From the NCBI GenBank assembly GCA_030601755.1, contig JAUWBF010000031.1, positions 1 to 36,827 on the forward strand: 36,827 nt of DNA, written 5' to 3'. This document shows positions 19,232 to 29,101 of this stretch, piece after piece. Position 1 is the first letter of the stretch. Each line of letters starts with the position of its first letter. A program made the position numbers and the translations under genes. The stretch is from Verrucomicrobiota bacterium. GTDB lineage: Bacteria; Verrucomicrobiota; Verrucomicrobiia; Opitutales; Opitutaceae. The notes under the pieces are model-generated. The model saw only the letters and a list, made by a program, of their open reading frames with translations, had not been told where the DNA came from and made no database searches.

Positions 19232-19734
19232 TGTCCACCGCCGCCTCCAAGCTCCGCTCGGTCGCGGTCCTCGCGGGCCTGCTGCTGGTCGTGTTCACCA
19301 ACGCCGCCGTCTCCGGCTGGGCGACCTCGACCAGCGTCGGCACCTGGTATGCGGAACTGGCCAAACCATCCTGGACTCCGCCGGGATGGTTGTTCGGCCC
19401 CGCGTGGACCGTCCTCTACACCGCCATGGCCGTCGTGGCCTGGCGCATATGGCGGCTGCCCGAATCCCCCCGCGCCAACGGCGTCGCCCGCACCCGGCTG
19501 TTGAGGCTCTGGTGGGTGCAGCTCGCGCTCAACGCCGCGTGGTCGTGGGCATTTTTTTACTTCCGACAACCCGCCGCCGGTCTCGCGGTCATCGGCGCGC
19601 TTCTGCTGGTCATCGCCGCCATGCAGCCGCGGCTCGCCCGACTCGACCGCCCCTCGGCCATGCTCTGGACGCCCTACGTGCTCTGGGTCGGCTTCGCCAC
19701 CGCGCTCAACCTCTGGATTTGGCACTACAACTGA
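19231..19734 (+). CDS. tspO: TspO/MBR family membrane protein
   Basis: A 167-residue protein with five predicted membrane helices and the tryptophan-rich pattern of the family: WYAELAKPSWTPPGWLFGPA, WTVLYTAMAVVAWRIW, QLALNAAWSWAFFYFRQP and LWTPYVLWVGFATALNLWIW. TspO proteins bind porphyrins and are implicated in stress responses. The start codon overlaps the metY stop by one base (TGATG), which indicates translational coupling. Pairing with methionine synthesis is not an obvious functional link. Confidence 0.93.
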   Translation: MSTAASKLRSVAVLAGLLLVVFTNAAVSGWATSTSVGTWYAELAKPSWTPPGWLFGPAWTVLYTAMAVVAWRIWRLPESPRANGVARTRLLRLWWVQLALNAAWSWAFFYFRQPAAGLAVIGALLLVIAAMQPRLARLDRPSAMLWTPYVLWVGFATALNLWIWHYN

Positions 19735-19795
19735 CGCTCCGGAATTGCCACGCGCCCGCGGCCGGCCAAGTTCGCGCCAAGCCCACACCTCCCAT

Positions 19796-21988
19796 ATGAG
19801 CACTTCCCACGTCTGGAACTTCGTCCGCCTCGGCGGCCTCGACCAAGTCGTCATCAAGTCCGCCGACGATTTGTTAAACCTCAAGCATCTGGACCAAAAA
19901 CTCTGGGTCGCCCTCGCCTGCCCGGTGAAGGGTCTCGAGCTCGACGAAAAAACCCTCGCGCTCATCGACCGCGACAACGACGGTCGCATCCGCGCGCCCG
20001 AGATTCTGGAGGCCATTCGCTGGTCCTCGCTCCACCTCAAGGACGTCTCCCTGCTGCTCAAGGGCACCGACACCTTGTCCCTCGACGCGATCAACACCGC
20101 CACTCCCGACGGACAGGGCACGCTCGCCTCCGCCAAGACCATTCTCAAGGGACTCGGCAAGCCCGACGCCACCACCGTGTCCCTCGCCGAGGCCGCCGAC
20201 ACGGTGAAACTCTTCGCCGCGACCACGCTCAACGGCGACGGCGTCGTCACTCCCGCCAGCGCCGGTGACGACGAGGAGGTTAAACAAATCCTCACCGACA
20301 TCCTCGCCACCGTGGGCGGCACGCCCGACCGCTCCGGCCAGCCCGGTGTCGACCAGAGCCGCGCCGATGCGTTCTACAACGCCTGCGCCGCCTGCGTCGG
20401 CTGGCTCAAGAAAGGCCACGAGGCCGATGTGCTCACTCTCGGCGACTCCACCGCCGCCGCCTCGGCCGCCATCAAGGCCGTGCGCACCAAGGTCGACGAC
20501 TACTTCGGCCGCGTGCGCCTCGCCGCCTTCGACGAACGCGCCCTCGCCGCCCTCAACCGCAGCGAGTCCGAATACCTCGCCATCGCCGCGCAGGACCTCT
20601 CCATCACCGCGCAGGAAGTCTCCGGCCTGCCGCTCGCCCGCATCGCCGCCGGCAAGCCCCTGCCCCTGCTCGACGCCGTCAACCCCGCCTGGGCCGCCGC
20701 CCTCGCCACGTTGCACACCGCCGCCGTCACGCCCGCCTTCGGCGCCGACACCACCAGCCTCACCGAGGCCCAATGGACAGCGCTCAAGGCCAAGGTCGCC
20801 GCCTACGACGCCTGGCTCGCCGCCAAGGCCGGCGACGTCGTCGAAAAACTCGGCCCCGACCGCATCGAGGCCATTCTCGCCGGCACCACCCGCGAGCGCG
20901 TCACCGCCCTCATCGCCGCCGACAAGGCCCTCGAACCCGAGTTCAACGCCATCCACGGCGTCGAGCGCCTCGCCCGCTACTGCCGCGACTTCCGCGACCT
21001 GCTGCACAACTTCGTCAACTTCCTCGACTTCTACTCGCCCGCCCAGCCCGCCACCTTCCAGGCTGGCGTGCTCTTCCTCGACAACCGCAGCACCGAGCTG
21101 TGCGTGCAGGTCGCCGGTCCGTCGCCGCTCGCCGCCATGAGCAAGGCCTACATCGCCTATTGCGATTGCACGCGCCCCGGCCGCCCGCCCATGAAGATCG
21201 CCGCCTGTTTCACCCAGGGCGACAGCGACTACCTCTTCGTCGGCCGCAACGGTCTCTTCTACGACCGCAAAGGCCTCGACTGGGACGCCAAGATCACCGC
21301 CGTCGTCGACAACCCCATCAGCGTGCGCCAGGCGTTCTTCCTCCCGTATAAGAAGTTCGTGCGCATGATCGAGGAACAGGCCGCCAAGCGTGCCGCCGCC
21401 GCCGAGGCCAAGTCCGACGCCAAGCTCTCCGCCGCCGCGGTCAAGACCGCCGACTCCGCCACCACCGCGCCCGCGGCCGCCAAACCCGGCGAACCCAAGA
21501 AGGTCGACGTCGGCGCGGTCGCCGCCATCGGCGTGGCCATCTCCGGCGCCATCACCGCGCTCACCCTCATCCTCGGCTACGTCTTCGGCCTGGCCGCCTG
21601 GCAATACCCGCTCGTGCTGCTCGGCCTCATGGTCGTCATCTCCGGCCCCTCGATGCTCATCGCCTGGCTCAAGCTCCGCCAGCGCACCCTCGGCCCCATC
21701 CTCGAGGCCAACGGCTGGGCCATCAACGGCCGCGTCAAGATCAGCGTGCCCTTCGGCACCCGCCTGACCGACCGTGCAAAAATCCCCGCCGGCGCCAACC
21801 ACTCGCTCGAGGACCCCTACGCCGACAAGGACGCCATCCGCCGCAAGCGTATTCTGATTTTGGTGACGATCGTCGCGCTCGCCCTCGCCGCTCTCGTGCG
21901 CTGGGACGCCGTGCGCCACGACGGCGCCTACTTCTGGCAAGCCCTGCCCGAGACCCCGGCCGCCGACACGACGGCCGGGAAGCCGTAG
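19796..21988 (+). CDS. Large EF-hand membrane protein of unknown function
   Basis: A 730-residue protein beginning MSTSHVWNFVRLGGLDQVVI. Residues 58-69 (DRDNDGRIRAPE) form a canonical calcium-binding EF-hand loop, and TLNGDGVVTPAS near residue 145 looks like a degenerate partner. A long alpha-helical middle part contains YCRDFRDLLHNFVNFLDFYS and a globular stretch around IAYCDCTRPGRPPMKIAACF. An alanine/lysine-rich linker leads to two membrane helices (about 585-635), a cytoplasm-sized loop with LGPILEANGWAINGRVKISV, and a third helix near the end. No signal peptide is visible, so the N-terminal part is probably cytoplasmic. I recall similar uncharacterised proteins in Verrucomicrobiota and Bacteroidota but no function. 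It is 61 bases after tspO, perhaps on the same transcript. Confidence 0.75.
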   Translation: MSTSHVWNFVRLGGLDQVVIKSADDLLNLKHLDQKLWVALACPVKGLELDEKTLALIDRDNDGRIRAPEILEAIRWSSLHLKDVSLLLKGTDTLSLDAINTATPDGQGTLASAKTILKGLGKPDATTVSLAEAADTVKLFAATTLNGDGVVTPASAGDDEEVKQILTDILATVGGTPDRSGQPGVDQSRADAFYNACAACVGWLKKGHEADVLTLGDSTAAASAAIKAVRTKVDDYFGRVRLAAFDERALAALNRSESEYLAIAAQDLSITAQEVSGLPLARIAAGKPLPLLDAVNPAWAAALATLHTAAVTPAFGADTTSLTEAQWTALKAKVAAYDAWLAAKAGDVVEKLGPDRIEAILAGTTRERVTALIAADKALEPEFNAIHGVERLARYCRDFRDLLHNFVNFLDFYSPAQPATFQAGVLFLDNRSTELCVQVAGPSPLAAMSKAYIAYCDCTRPGRPPMKIAACFTQGDSDYLFVGRNGLFYDRKGLDWDAKITAVVDNPISVRQAFFLPYKKFVRMIEEQAAKRAAAAEAKSDAKLSAAAVKTADSATTAPAAAKPGEPKKVDVGAVAAIGVAISGAITALTLILGYVFGLAAWQYPLVLLGLMVVISGPSMLIAWLKLRQRTLGPILEANGWAINGRVKISVPFGTRLTDRAKIPAGANHSLEDPYADKDAIRRKRILILVTIVALALAALVRWDAVRHDGAYFWQALPETPAADTTAGKP

Positions 21989-22012
21989 CCGGATGCGGGG
22001 ACGGCGGACGCG

Positions 22013-22513
22013 TCACTCCGGGGCCACGCGCCGGGAGCGGCCGATCTCCGCCCCGTGCAGCCCCTCGCGGACGATCGCCAGCACCTCGCCGCCCTCGCCC
22101 GGCTCGGGCAGCACGGCGTAGACCCGCCCGGCCTCGACCGACACGGTCGCTTCGCTCCAGGTCGAGCGCCCCGCCCGGTCGATCGCCTCCAGCGTCAGCT
22201 TGTGCTCGCCGGGCTCCAGCCTGACGCGCGAGCCCTGCACGCGGCGGCCGTCCACCGCGCGGACCACCACGCGGAGCACCTCGGGGTAGGCGTCGCGCGC
22301 CGCCGGGTTCCTGACGTTGGTGTCATTGAGAAAGGACGACACCACGGCCGGGCCGTCGTCCCACGCCGCCGGGCGTTCCGCGGGGCCGGCGCAGCCGGCC
22401 GCAGCCGCCAGCGCGGTCGCCAAGGCCAGCCGGCAAAACCATCGGCGCGCGGCGGTCGATGTTGTCGTCGGTCTCTTCGGTTTGGTCGTTTGCATCGGGT
22501 TCATCGGGTTCAT
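22013..22513 (-). CDS. Small lipoprotein downstream of the mal regulator
   Basis: A 166-residue protein with a signal peptide ending in lipobox AAGC (Cys41). The mature part includes LRVVVRAVDGRRVQGSRVRL and EPGEHKLTLEAIDRAG, a beta-rich pattern like PEGA-type carbohydrate-surface domains. The gene begins with three in-frame ATGs in a perfect 9-base tandem repeat (ATGAACCCG twice, then ATG), so the true start could be 22513, 22504 or 22495. The first overlaps the araC stop (ATGA), favouring translational coupling. Its place beside the regulator suggests an envelope role linked to maltodextrin use, but this is inference. Confidence 0.7.
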   Translation of the reverse strand: MNPMNPMQTTKPKRPTTTSTAARRWFCRLALATALAAAAGCAGPAERPAAWDDGPAVVSSFLNDTNVRNPAARDAYPEVLRVVVRAVDGRRVQGSRVRLEPGEHKLTLEAIDRAGRSTWSEATVSVEAGRVYAVLPEPGEGGEVLAIVREGLHGAEIGRSRRVAPE

Positions 22514-23514
22514 GACAAGGTCGTTTTCTCCACCGCCTGCCCGGCGACCGCGACCGGGGCTCCCGGGGAAAAATCCTCCCGGTCGTGGTAGACGGTCTTG
22601 GGCCGGGCCTCCCGCCCGGTCACCTCCTCCAGCCGCTGCTGGCGGTAGGCCTGGGGCGTCATGCCGGTGTGCTTGCGGAACACGCGCGTGAAGTAGCCCG
22701 CGTCGGCGTAGCCGCAGGCCCAGGATATCTCCGAGATGGACAGCTCGTGCCGCCCCAGCATCTCGATCGCGCCCGACATGCGCTGGCGATGCAGGTAGTG
22801 GATCAGGGTCTCGCCGGTCTGCTTGTGAAAAAAGGCCGACAGATAGTCCGGCGAGCAGCCCAGCCGATGCGCGATGAACGTGACGTTGAGATCGGGGTTG
22901 TAGAGCTGATCCCGCACCAGCCATTTGACCTGGAAGATGCGGCGCGATTCGCCACGGGGATCGGCGAGGTTGGTGCGGGTCAAGTCCGCAAGCATCGCGA
23001 ACAAGCCCGAGGCCATGCCCTCCACCGCCGTCTTGCGACGCGAGGCGGTGGACTGGTGAACGCCGATGGTCAGGTCGACCAGACCCACGATGCGCCCCAG
23101 GTCGGGCGTGGGGAAGAAGTTGATCGTGCCGATCTCGGGCCGACCCCGCCCCGCGTCCACGGCGAAATGCATGCTCACCGTGCTGGAATAAAAACCGATC
23201 ACCAGGTTCTGGAATTGCCCCTCATCGTCCGCGACGGGGGTCTCCGCATGGGGCAGCCCGGTCGGCAGAAAGAGCGCCTCGCCGGCGCGCAGATACAGCT
23301 CCTCGTGGGGGAACGCGAAGCGCGCCGCCCCCGCCGTCTGCACGAATATCTCGGGCCGGAAATGGTAGTGCATGCCGGGGCGACGTTGCATCAGGCCCGA
23401 CGACTGGGGGACGCACAGACCGCACCGGCTCCGGCGGATGGACTCGCCTTGCGCATCCAAGACCTTTTGAAACTCAAGCTCCTGGGAAGGGCCGCCCAGA
23501 ACCGGCACGGACAT
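22510..23514 (-). CDS. AraC-family regulator of the mal island
   Basis: A 334-residue transcription factor. The N-terminal half is a cupin-like ligand domain (HYHFRPEIFVQTAGAARFAF, then LYLRAGEALFLPTGLPHAET). The C-terminal half has two helix-turn-helix motifs: VTFIAHRLGCSPDYLSAFFH and SISEISWACGYADAGYFTRV, followed by FRKHTGMTPQAYRQQ. It is divergent from the maltoporin gene with a 188-base shared region, so it most likely controls the maltodextrin operon. This would replace MalT or a LacI-type MalR used elsewhere. ATG at 23514 is chosen; an in-frame ATG at 23544 is an alternative. Neither has a clear ribosome-binding site. Confidence 0.88.
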   Translation of the reverse strand: MSVPVLGGPSQELEFQKVLDAQGESIRRSRCGLCVPQSSGLMQRRPGMHYHFRPEIFVQTAGAARFAFPHEELYLRAGEALFLPTGLPHAETPVADDEGQFQNLVIGFYSSTVSMHFAVDAGRGRPEIGTINFFPTPDLGRIVGLVDLTIGVHQSTASRRKTAVEGMASGLFAMLADLTRTNLADPRGESRRIFQVKWLVRDQLYNPDLNVTFIAHRLGCSPDYLSAFFHKQTGETLIHYLHRQRMSGAIEMLGRHELSISEISWACGYADAGYFTRVFRKHTGMTPQAYRQQRLEEVTGREARPKTVYHDREDFSPGAPVAVAGQAVEKTTLS

Positions 23515-23702
23515 GGGGGGTGGGACCGGGTTTTGTCCTGTCATTCCAAGACTTGTTACAGAGAAGCCCGTTGAAGGCAAATCCGCGCGCCAACACGTTT
23601 TGTGCAAGGATCGGTTTCCGGCGGCTCGGCCGGGAACCGATCGCCCCGCCCCCCGGCGATTCCCCCTGTTGTCGAGCGGGAAAAACCACCAACCAACCCC
23701 TG
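23515..23702. promoter_or_regulatory. Divergent mal regulatory region with a 14-bp inverted repeat
   Basis: The space between the AraC-type regulator and the maltoporin gene. At 23609-23642 an inverted repeat has arms GATCGGTTTCCGGC and GCCGGGAACCGATC (13 of 14 matched) around six bases. It lies about 60 bases before the maltoporin start. It could be an operator for the AraC protein or another dimeric regulator, or a hairpin in the maltoporin leader RNA. No clear promoter boxes were assigned. Confidence 0.5.
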
Positions 23703-25277
23703 ATGAAACCAACAGCACGCCCTAACACGGGCCGGCAGGTTCTCACCGTCATGATCGCAGGCGCCAGCCTGCTCTCGACGCCCCTGCACGCCCAGACCGC
23801 AACCGACGATCTCAGCGCACTCAAGGCCGAGATGCGCGCCGCCCGCGAAGCCTACGAAAACCGCATCGCCGAGCTGGAAAAACGACTGTCCGCCATCGAG
23901 ACGGCCAAGCCCGCCGCCTCCGGCGCGCAGACCAACGTCGAGGAACGCCTCTCCGCCCTCGAACGCAGCAACCGCGAGCACGACGAGGCCATCGACGAGA
24001 TCTTCAGCCCGAACTTCATCGCCGAGGGCCTGCCGGCCGACGTGACGCGGAACTTCGAGTTCCACGGGTATTTGAGAGCCGGATACGGCGTCAACCAGTC
24101 CGGCGGCGGCCAGCTCCAGGTCACCCACCCCGACGGCCTTTTCCAGATCGGCCCCGGCCGCCTCGGCAACGAGCAGGACACCTACGGCGAGCTGACCTTC
24201 AAATACAACGTGCCCAACTCCGGGGACGGACCCAAGTTCGCCGTGCAAAGCACGCTGGCCTACAAATACGCCGGCGACAAAAGCAACTACGTCACGCCCG
24301 GCTTCACCCCCCCGGCCACGTATGACAACGGCGGCGACATCCTCTTCCGCGAGGCCTTCGTCACCGCGTCCAACGTGCTCGCCAGCGCCCCGGAGGTCCA
24401 GTTCTGGGCCGGCCAGCGCTTCTACGACCGGCACGACATCCACATCTACGACTTCTACTTCCTCGACATGTCCGGCTACGGCGGCGGCGTGGAGAACATC
24501 CCCCTCGGGCCCGGCAAGCTCGCCGTCGCCTACCTGGGCGGCACCGAGGACGACCTGACCGTGGAAGGACGCTTCAACCTCACCAAACAGGCCATCGACA
24601 TCCGCTGGAGCGAGCTGCCCACCTTCGGCGGCAAAGGCACGCTCTGGGTCGCGCCGATGCGGGTGAACGGCGGCTCGGGCGTGAACCCGGACGACACCTC
24701 CGGCGTCGCCCTCGGCTGGGTGCAGTTCAACACCCTCGCCAAGGGCTTCAACAAGGCCTCGATCCAATACGGCTACGGCGCGGCGTCGCAGTTCAACACC
24801 TACGTGTCCGGCATCAGCTTCCAGCCCAAGGGCACGCTGGACGACACCGAGACGCTCCAGATCACCAACCAGACCGTCTGGCAATACACCGACCGGTTCT
24901 CGCTGATGGCCGCCGGCATCTACAACTACACGGATGCGGGCAGCTATCAGGCCTCCGGCTCCGACCGCACCTACGTCTCGGCGGCCGTTCGCCCGATCTA
25001 CATGTTCACCAAGCATCTGGGTCTCGAGACCGAGTTCGGCTTCGATTGGGCCGACGACACCCGCTACGACGCCCGCGACGGCTCGACCTCGCTCGGCAAG
25101 ATCACCATCGCCCCGGTCATCAAGCCGTCCGGAGCCTTCTGGTCTCGCCCCGAGATCCGCCTCTACGCGTCCTACTTCTTCTGGGACGGCGCCCCCGGGT
25201 ATTACAACCCCAACGGCGTCAAGACCGGCAAGAACTCCTCCCTCAGCTTCGGCATCCAGGCCGAGACTTGGTGGTAA
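23703..25277 (+). CDS. lamB: Maltoporin-like outer-membrane porin with coiled-coil N-terminus
   Basis: A 524-residue exported protein. The signal peptide ends about STPLHAQT. A coiled coil follows ([20 protein letters not shown], continuing KRLSAIE and a second heptad block), probably anchoring the trimer to the cell wall. The barrel begins at [38 protein letters not shown] is a clear LamB hallmark, and the protein ends in aromatic AETWW as outer-membrane barrels do. LamB porins carry a greasy slide for maltodextrins. The ATG at 23703 is used because it directly precedes the signal peptide, although the frame is open upstream. It is first in an operon with malE, malF, malG and malK. Confidence 0.9.
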   Translation: MKPTARPNTGRQVLTVMIAGASLLSTPLHAQTATDDLSALKAEMRAAREAYENRIAELEKRLSAIETAKPAASGAQTNVEERLSALERSNREHDEAIDEIFSPNFIAEGLPADVTRNFEFHGYLRAGYGVNQSGGGQLQVTHPDGLFQIGPGRLGNEQDTYGELTFKYNVPNSGDGPKFAVQSTLAYKYAGDKSNYVTPGFTPPATYDNGGDILFREAFVTASNVLASAPEVQFWAGQRFYDRHDIHIYDFYFLDMSGYGGGVENIPLGPGKLAVAYLGGTEDDLTVEGRFNLTKQAIDIRWSELPTFGGKGTLWVAPMRVNGGSGVNPDDTSGVALGWVQFNTLAKGFNKASIQYGYGAASQFNTYVSGISFQPKGTLDDTETLQITNQTVWQYTDRFSLMAAGIYNYTDAGSYQASGSDRTYVSAAVRPIYMFTKHLGLETEFGFDWADDTRYDARDGSTSLGKITIAPVIKPSGAFWSRPEIRLYASYFFWDGAPGYYNPNGVKTGKNSSLSFGIQAETWW

Positions 25278-25304
25278 GAATCCCGAGTCATCCCGGCACT
25301 CCGT

Positions 25305-25331
25305 GCGCCCGTCCATCCGCTGGGCGGGCGC
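25305..25331 (+). other. Intercistronic hairpin between lamB and malE
   Basis: A 9-bp stem GCGCCCGTC / GGCGGGCGC (one G-U pair) with a nine-base loop and no T run. It lies in the 83-base gap between the maltoporin and malE. It may set relative mRNA stability or expression rather than stop transcription. Confidence 0.4.
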
Positions 25332-25360
25332 GCTTCACCTTCATCCCCCTACCCGTTTAC

Positions 25361-26548
25361 ATGAAAACCCCTCCGTTCCGCACCCTCCTGACCTGCCTGC
25401 TGACACTGGGCGCCACCCTGCCCGCCATCGCCGAATCGCCCCGGCTGCTCATCTGGATCAACGGCGACAAAGGCTACAAAGGCCTGCAAAAAGTCGGCGA
25501 CAAATTCGCCGCCGAACTCGGCGTGCCCGTCAAAGTCGAGGCCCCCGAGGGCGTCACCGACAAGTTCTTCCAGGCCGCGCAGGCCGGCAAGGGCCCCGAC
25601 ATCTTCATGTGGCCCCACGACCGCCTCGGCGAATGGGCCGACGCCGGCCTGCTGCGCCCCGTCGAGGTCGACGCCGCCACCCGCGCCAAGTTCTTTCCCA
25701 AGGGCTGGGAAGCCTTCACCCACGACGGCCGCGTCTGGGGCTACCCCGTCTCGCTCGAGGCCGTCGGCCTCATCTACAACACCGACCACGTGAAGACCCC
25801 CCCGACCTCGCTCGCCGAGGTCGCAGCCATGGCCCCGGGCCTGCGCGCCAAGGGCGTCGACCCCATCATGTGGGACTACGCCACGCCCTATTTTTCGTGG
25901 GGCTTCCTCGCCAGCGGCGGCGCCTACGTCTTCGGGCGCGACGCCCAGGGCAACTACAACCCCGCCGACGTCGGCGTCAACGTGCCCGGCGCCGTCCGCG
26001 CGCTCGAGCAGATCGTCGGACTCATCGACTCCGGCGTCATGCCCAAGGGCGTCTCCTACTCCGTGATGGACGCCAAGATGAACTCCGGGGAACTCGCCAT
26101 GATGGTCTCCGGCCCCTGGGCCTGGGGCAACCTCCGCAAGAGCGGCATCCCCTTCGCCGTCACGCCCCTGCCCGGCGTCGACGGCCAGCCCGGACGCCCC
26201 TTCGTCGGCGTCCTCGGGGCCATGATCAACCGCGCCTCGCCCAACGCCGACCTCGCCGAGGAGTTCCTCCGCAACTACCTGCTCACCGACGAGGGCCTGC
26301 GCACCATGAACGCCGACGTCCCGCTCGGCGTGCCCGCCCTTGAGAGCTTCTACGGAGAGCTCGCCTCCGATCCGCTCATCGCCGCCTCCAAGGCCTCGGT
26401 GGACGCCGGCATGCTCATGCCCAACGTCCCCCAGATGGGCCGCTTCTGGAGCGCCTTCGGCTCCGCCCTCAGCAACGCCACCAACGGCCAGGCCACCCCG
26501 CAGAAAGCGCTCGACCTCGCCGCCCAGCGCATCCTGCCCCGTCAGTAA
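25361..26548 (+). CDS. malE: Maltose/maltodextrin-binding protein
   Basis: A 395-residue periplasmic solute-binding protein. The signal peptide [20 protein letters not shown] is followed by a mature start [20 protein letters not shown], a clear MalE hallmark. [51 protein letters not shown] and [14 protein letters not shown] all match MalE regions that line the sugar cleft. It captures maltodextrins in the periplasm for MalFGK. Length matches E. coli MalE. The GAATTC-free, highly expressed-type codon use is like its neighbours. Two intercistronic hairpins bracket this gene. Confidence 0.95.
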   Translation: MKTPPFRTLLTCLLTLGATLPAIAESPRLLIWINGDKGYKGLQKVGDKFAAELGVPVKVEAPEGVTDKFFQAAQAGKGPDIFMWPHDRLGEWADAGLLRPVEVDAATRAKFFPKGWEAFTHDGRVWGYPVSLEAVGLIYNTDHVKTPPTSLAEVAAMAPGLRAKGVDPIMWDYATPYFSWGFLASGGAYVFGRDAQGNYNPADVGVNVPGAVRALEQIVGLIDSGVMPKGVSYSVMDAKMNSGELAMMVSGPWAWGNLRKSGIPFAVTPLPGVDGQPGRPFVGVLGAMINRASPNADLAEEFLRNYLLTDEGLRTMNADVPLGVPALESFYGELASDPLIAASKASVDAGMLMPNVPQMGRFWSAFGSALSNATNGQATPQKALDLAAQRILPRQ

Positions 26549-26556
26549 CCCCGCCC

Positions 26557-26585
26557 GCCGCGGCGGCGTTCTCCGCCACCGCGGC
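26557..26585 (+). other. Intercistronic hairpin between malE and malF
   Basis: GCCGCGG pairs with CCGCGGC over 7 bp, followed after one mismatch by four more pairs, with a five-base loop. It has no T run. It starts eight bases after the malE stop. In E. coli a repeat-derived hairpin at the same place protects malE mRNA and lowers malF expression; the same effect is plausible here. Confidence 0.45.
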
Positions 26586-26624
26586 TCCTCTTTCTCCCCA
26601 ACGTCCGCCTCCCCGCAAAGCCGC

Positions 26625-28157
26625 ATGCCCCGACCGCTTCAGCTCCTGCTCGCCATCCTCCCCGGCCTCGCGCTGCTCTACCTGAGCACCCTGCTCTACC
26701 TGGGCGGACGCCCCCTGCTCGCCCTCGCGGCGCTGGGCTTCGCCTGCCTGACCGCCATCGTCTACCTGCGCCCCCGGGCCTACACCTGGCGCTACCTCTT
26801 CCCCGGCCTCGTCGGCTTCGGCCTCTTCGTCATCTTCCCCCTCGCCTACACCGTCGGCATCAGCTTCACCAACTACTCCTCGGCCAACCTGCTGCGCTTC
26901 CCCCAGGTCGTCTCCTATTTCCAAAACGAGACCTACCTCGCCGCCGACATCAAGTTCCCCTTCCGCCTCTACCGCACCGGCGGCGAACCCGCCGTGCACC
27001 GCATCGCCCTCGTCGACCCGCGCGAACCCGGACGCTTCCACCTCACCGAGCCCCTCGTCCTCCCCGACCAAGCGCAGACCGTCGACACCACCGTCGTCGA
27101 CGCCGAGGCCCTCCCCGCGTCGCAGCCCCTGGGCCTGCGCGAGATCATCCCGCTGCGCGCCGGACTCCAGAACCTCACGCTCCGCCTTCCCGGTGGCAAG
27201 CTCGTCACCAACACCGGCCTGCGCGACTTCGGCCCGCGCCTCCCCCTCTGGGAGCACAACCCCGCCGACGACAGCTTCGTCAACACCCGGACCGGCGAAC
27301 ACATCCGCCCCGACCGCGAAACCGGCCGCTACGTGCTCGCCGCCGACGGACCGGCCGGCCCCGCCGGCACACCCGTCGGCCCCGGCTTCCGCGCCTGGAC
27401 CGGCCTCGACAACTACACCCGGGTCCTCACCGACAAGGGTATCCAGGGCCCCTTCCTGCGGATCTTCGCCTGGACCGTCGTCTTCGCCCTCGGCTCGGTC
27501 GCCTGCTCGCTCGCCGTCGGCATGATCCTCGCCGTGCTGCTCGAGTGGAAGGAACTGCCCTTCCGCAAGGTCTACCGCACCCTCCTGGTGCTGCCCTACG
27601 CGGTGCCCGCCTTCATCTCGATCCTCATCTTCAAGGGCCTGTTCAACCAAAACTTCGGCGAGATAAACCTCATCCTCGACAGCCTCTTCGGCCTGCGCCC
27701 CGAGTGGTTCGCCGACCCCCTGCTCGCCAAGCTCATGATCCTGCTGGTCAACACCTGGCTGGGCTTCCCCTACATGATGATCGTCTGCACCGGCATCCTC
27801 CAGTCCGTGCCCGACACCATCTACGAGGCCAGCGCCATCGACGGCTCCAACGCCGTGCACGACTTCTTCAAGCTCACCCTGCCCCTGATCTGGAAGCCCC
27901 TGTTCCCCCTGCTCGTCGCCTCCTTCGCGTTTAATTTCAACAACTTCCTGCTCATCTACCTGCTCACCGGCGGCGGGCCCGACATGGTCGGGGCCAGCAC
28001 CGTGGCCGGCCAGACCGACATCCTCGTCAGCTACACCTTCCGCATAGCCTTCCGGGACAGCGCGCAGAACTTCGGCTACGCCAGCGCCATCGCCACCGTC
28101 ATCTTCCTGATCGTGGCCCTCCTGTCCTGGTGGAACCTCAAGAACCAGAAAGTCTGA
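26625..28157 (+). CDS. malF: Maltodextrin ABC transporter permease MalF
   Basis: A 510-residue inner-membrane subunit. Two N-terminal helix pairs (about 8-50 and 55-85) precede a large periplasmic segment (about residues 90-260), as in enterobacterial MalF (514 residues). The permease core begins near [20 protein letters not shown]. The EAA loop reads [20 protein letters not shown] and contacts Mal[21 protein letters not shown] near the end is also diagnostic. It pairs with MalG, seven bases downstream. Confidence 0.94.
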   Translation: MPRPLQLLLAILPGLALLYLSTLLYLGGRPLLALAALGFACLTAIVYLRPRAYTWRYLFPGLVGFGLFVIFPLAYTVGISFTNYSSANLLRFPQVVSYFQNETYLAADIKFPFRLYRTGGEPAVHRIALVDPREPGRFHLTEPLVLPDQAQTVDTTVVDAEALPASQPLGLREIIPLRAGLQNLTLRLPGGKLVTNTGLRDFGPRLPLWEHNPADDSFVNTRTGEHIRPDRETGRYVLAADGPAGPAGTPVGPGFRAWTGLDNYTRVLTDKGIQGPFLRIFAWTVVFALGSVACSLAVGMILAVLLEWKELPFRKVYRTLLVLPYAVPAFISILIFKGLFNQNFGEINLILDSLFGLRPEWFADPLLAKLMILLVNTWLGFPYMMIVCTGILQSVPDTIYEASAIDGSNAVHDFFKLTLPLIWKPLFPLLVASFAFNFNNFLLIYLLTGGGPDMVGASTVAGQTDILVSYTFRIAFRDSAQNFGYASAIATVIFLIVALLSWWNLKNQKV

Positions 28158-28164
28158 CCCCCCG

Positions 28165-29067
28165 ATGAAAGCCTCCACCACCCGCCGCCTCAAGCTCGCC
28201 GCCGCCCACTGCTTCCTCATCGGCTTCATCGCGCTGATCCTCTTCCCCTTCCTGATGGTCGTCGCGATCAGCTTCCGCAAAGGCAACTTCGCCCTCGGCG
28301 CGCTCATCCCCACCGGCGACGACTTCTCGCTGGAACACTGGAAATACGTCCTCGGCATCCCCTACGAGGAGATCATGGGCGACGGCACCGTGCGCACCGT
28401 GCAGGCCACCACCCCCGTGCTCGTCTGGTTCTGGAACTCCCTCAAGGTCGCCAGCACCGCCTCCGCGCTCATCATCCTGCTCTCCGGCACCGCGGCCTAC
28501 GCCTTCGCCCGCATGCAGTTCTTCGCCAAGACCACCCTGCTCAAGTCCCTCCTCATCCTGCAGGTGTTCCCCATGGTCCTCGCGCTCGTCGCCCTCTACG
28601 CGCTGCTGCAATTGATCGGAACCTACGTGCCCGCCCTCGGCCTCAACACCCACCCGGGCCTCATGCTCACCTACCTCGGCGGCATCGCCATCTACATCTG
28701 GATGATCAAGGGCTACTTCGACACCATCCCCGTCAGCATCGAGGAAAGCGCCAAGATCGACGGAGCCACCCACTTCCAGGCCTTCGTGCGCATCCTCCTG
28801 CCCATGAGCGCGCCCATCTTCGCGGTGGTCTTCATCCTCAGCTTCATCTCCCTCATCTCCGAATACCCCGTCGCCTCCGTCGTGCTCCAGACCGAGGACC
28901 GCTGGACCCTCGCCGTCGGCGCGCAGTCGTTTCTCTACGAGCAAAACTTCCTGTGGGGCAAATTCGCCGCCACCGCCGTGCTCTCCGGACTGCCCATCAC
29001 CGCCATGTTCCTTTTCTGCCAGAAATTCCTCATCTCCGGCCTCACCTCCGGCGGAGTGAAGGAATAA
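28165..29067 (+). CDS. malG: Maltodextrin ABC transporter permease MalG
   Basis: A 300-residue inner-membrane permease with six predicted helices. The first is [20 protein letters not shown]. The EAA motif, [20 protein letters not shown], is the docking site for MalK. It ends [15 protein letters not shown], the conserved MalG tail that reaches into the MalE/MalF translocation path. Seven bases separate it from malF, indicating tight co-expression. Confidence 0.94.
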   Translation: MKASTTRRLKLAAAHCFLIGFIALILFPFLMVVAISFRKGNFALGALIPTGDDFSLEHWKYVLGIPYEEIMGDGTVRTVQATTPVLVWFWNSLKVASTASALIILLSGTAAYAFARMQFFAKTTLLKSLLILQVFPMVLALVALYALLQLIGTYVPALGLNTHPGLMLTYLGGIAIYIWMIKGYFDTIPVSIEESAKIDGATHFQAFVRILLPMSAPIFAVVFILSFISLISEYPVASVVLQTEDRWTLAVGAQSFLYEQNFLWGKFAATAVLSGLPITAMFLFCQKFLISGLTSGGVKE

Positions 29068-29101
29068 GCCCCGCGCAACCCCCACCACCGCCCCCCTCCC
29101 G

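Noticed and set aside
19874-21940. A 688-codon minus-strand frame opposite the EF-hand membrane protein
   Set aside because: It has the same Gly/Glu/Val/Ala-rich shadow composition. The plus-strand frame has membrane helices, an EF-hand and tight spacing with its neighbours.
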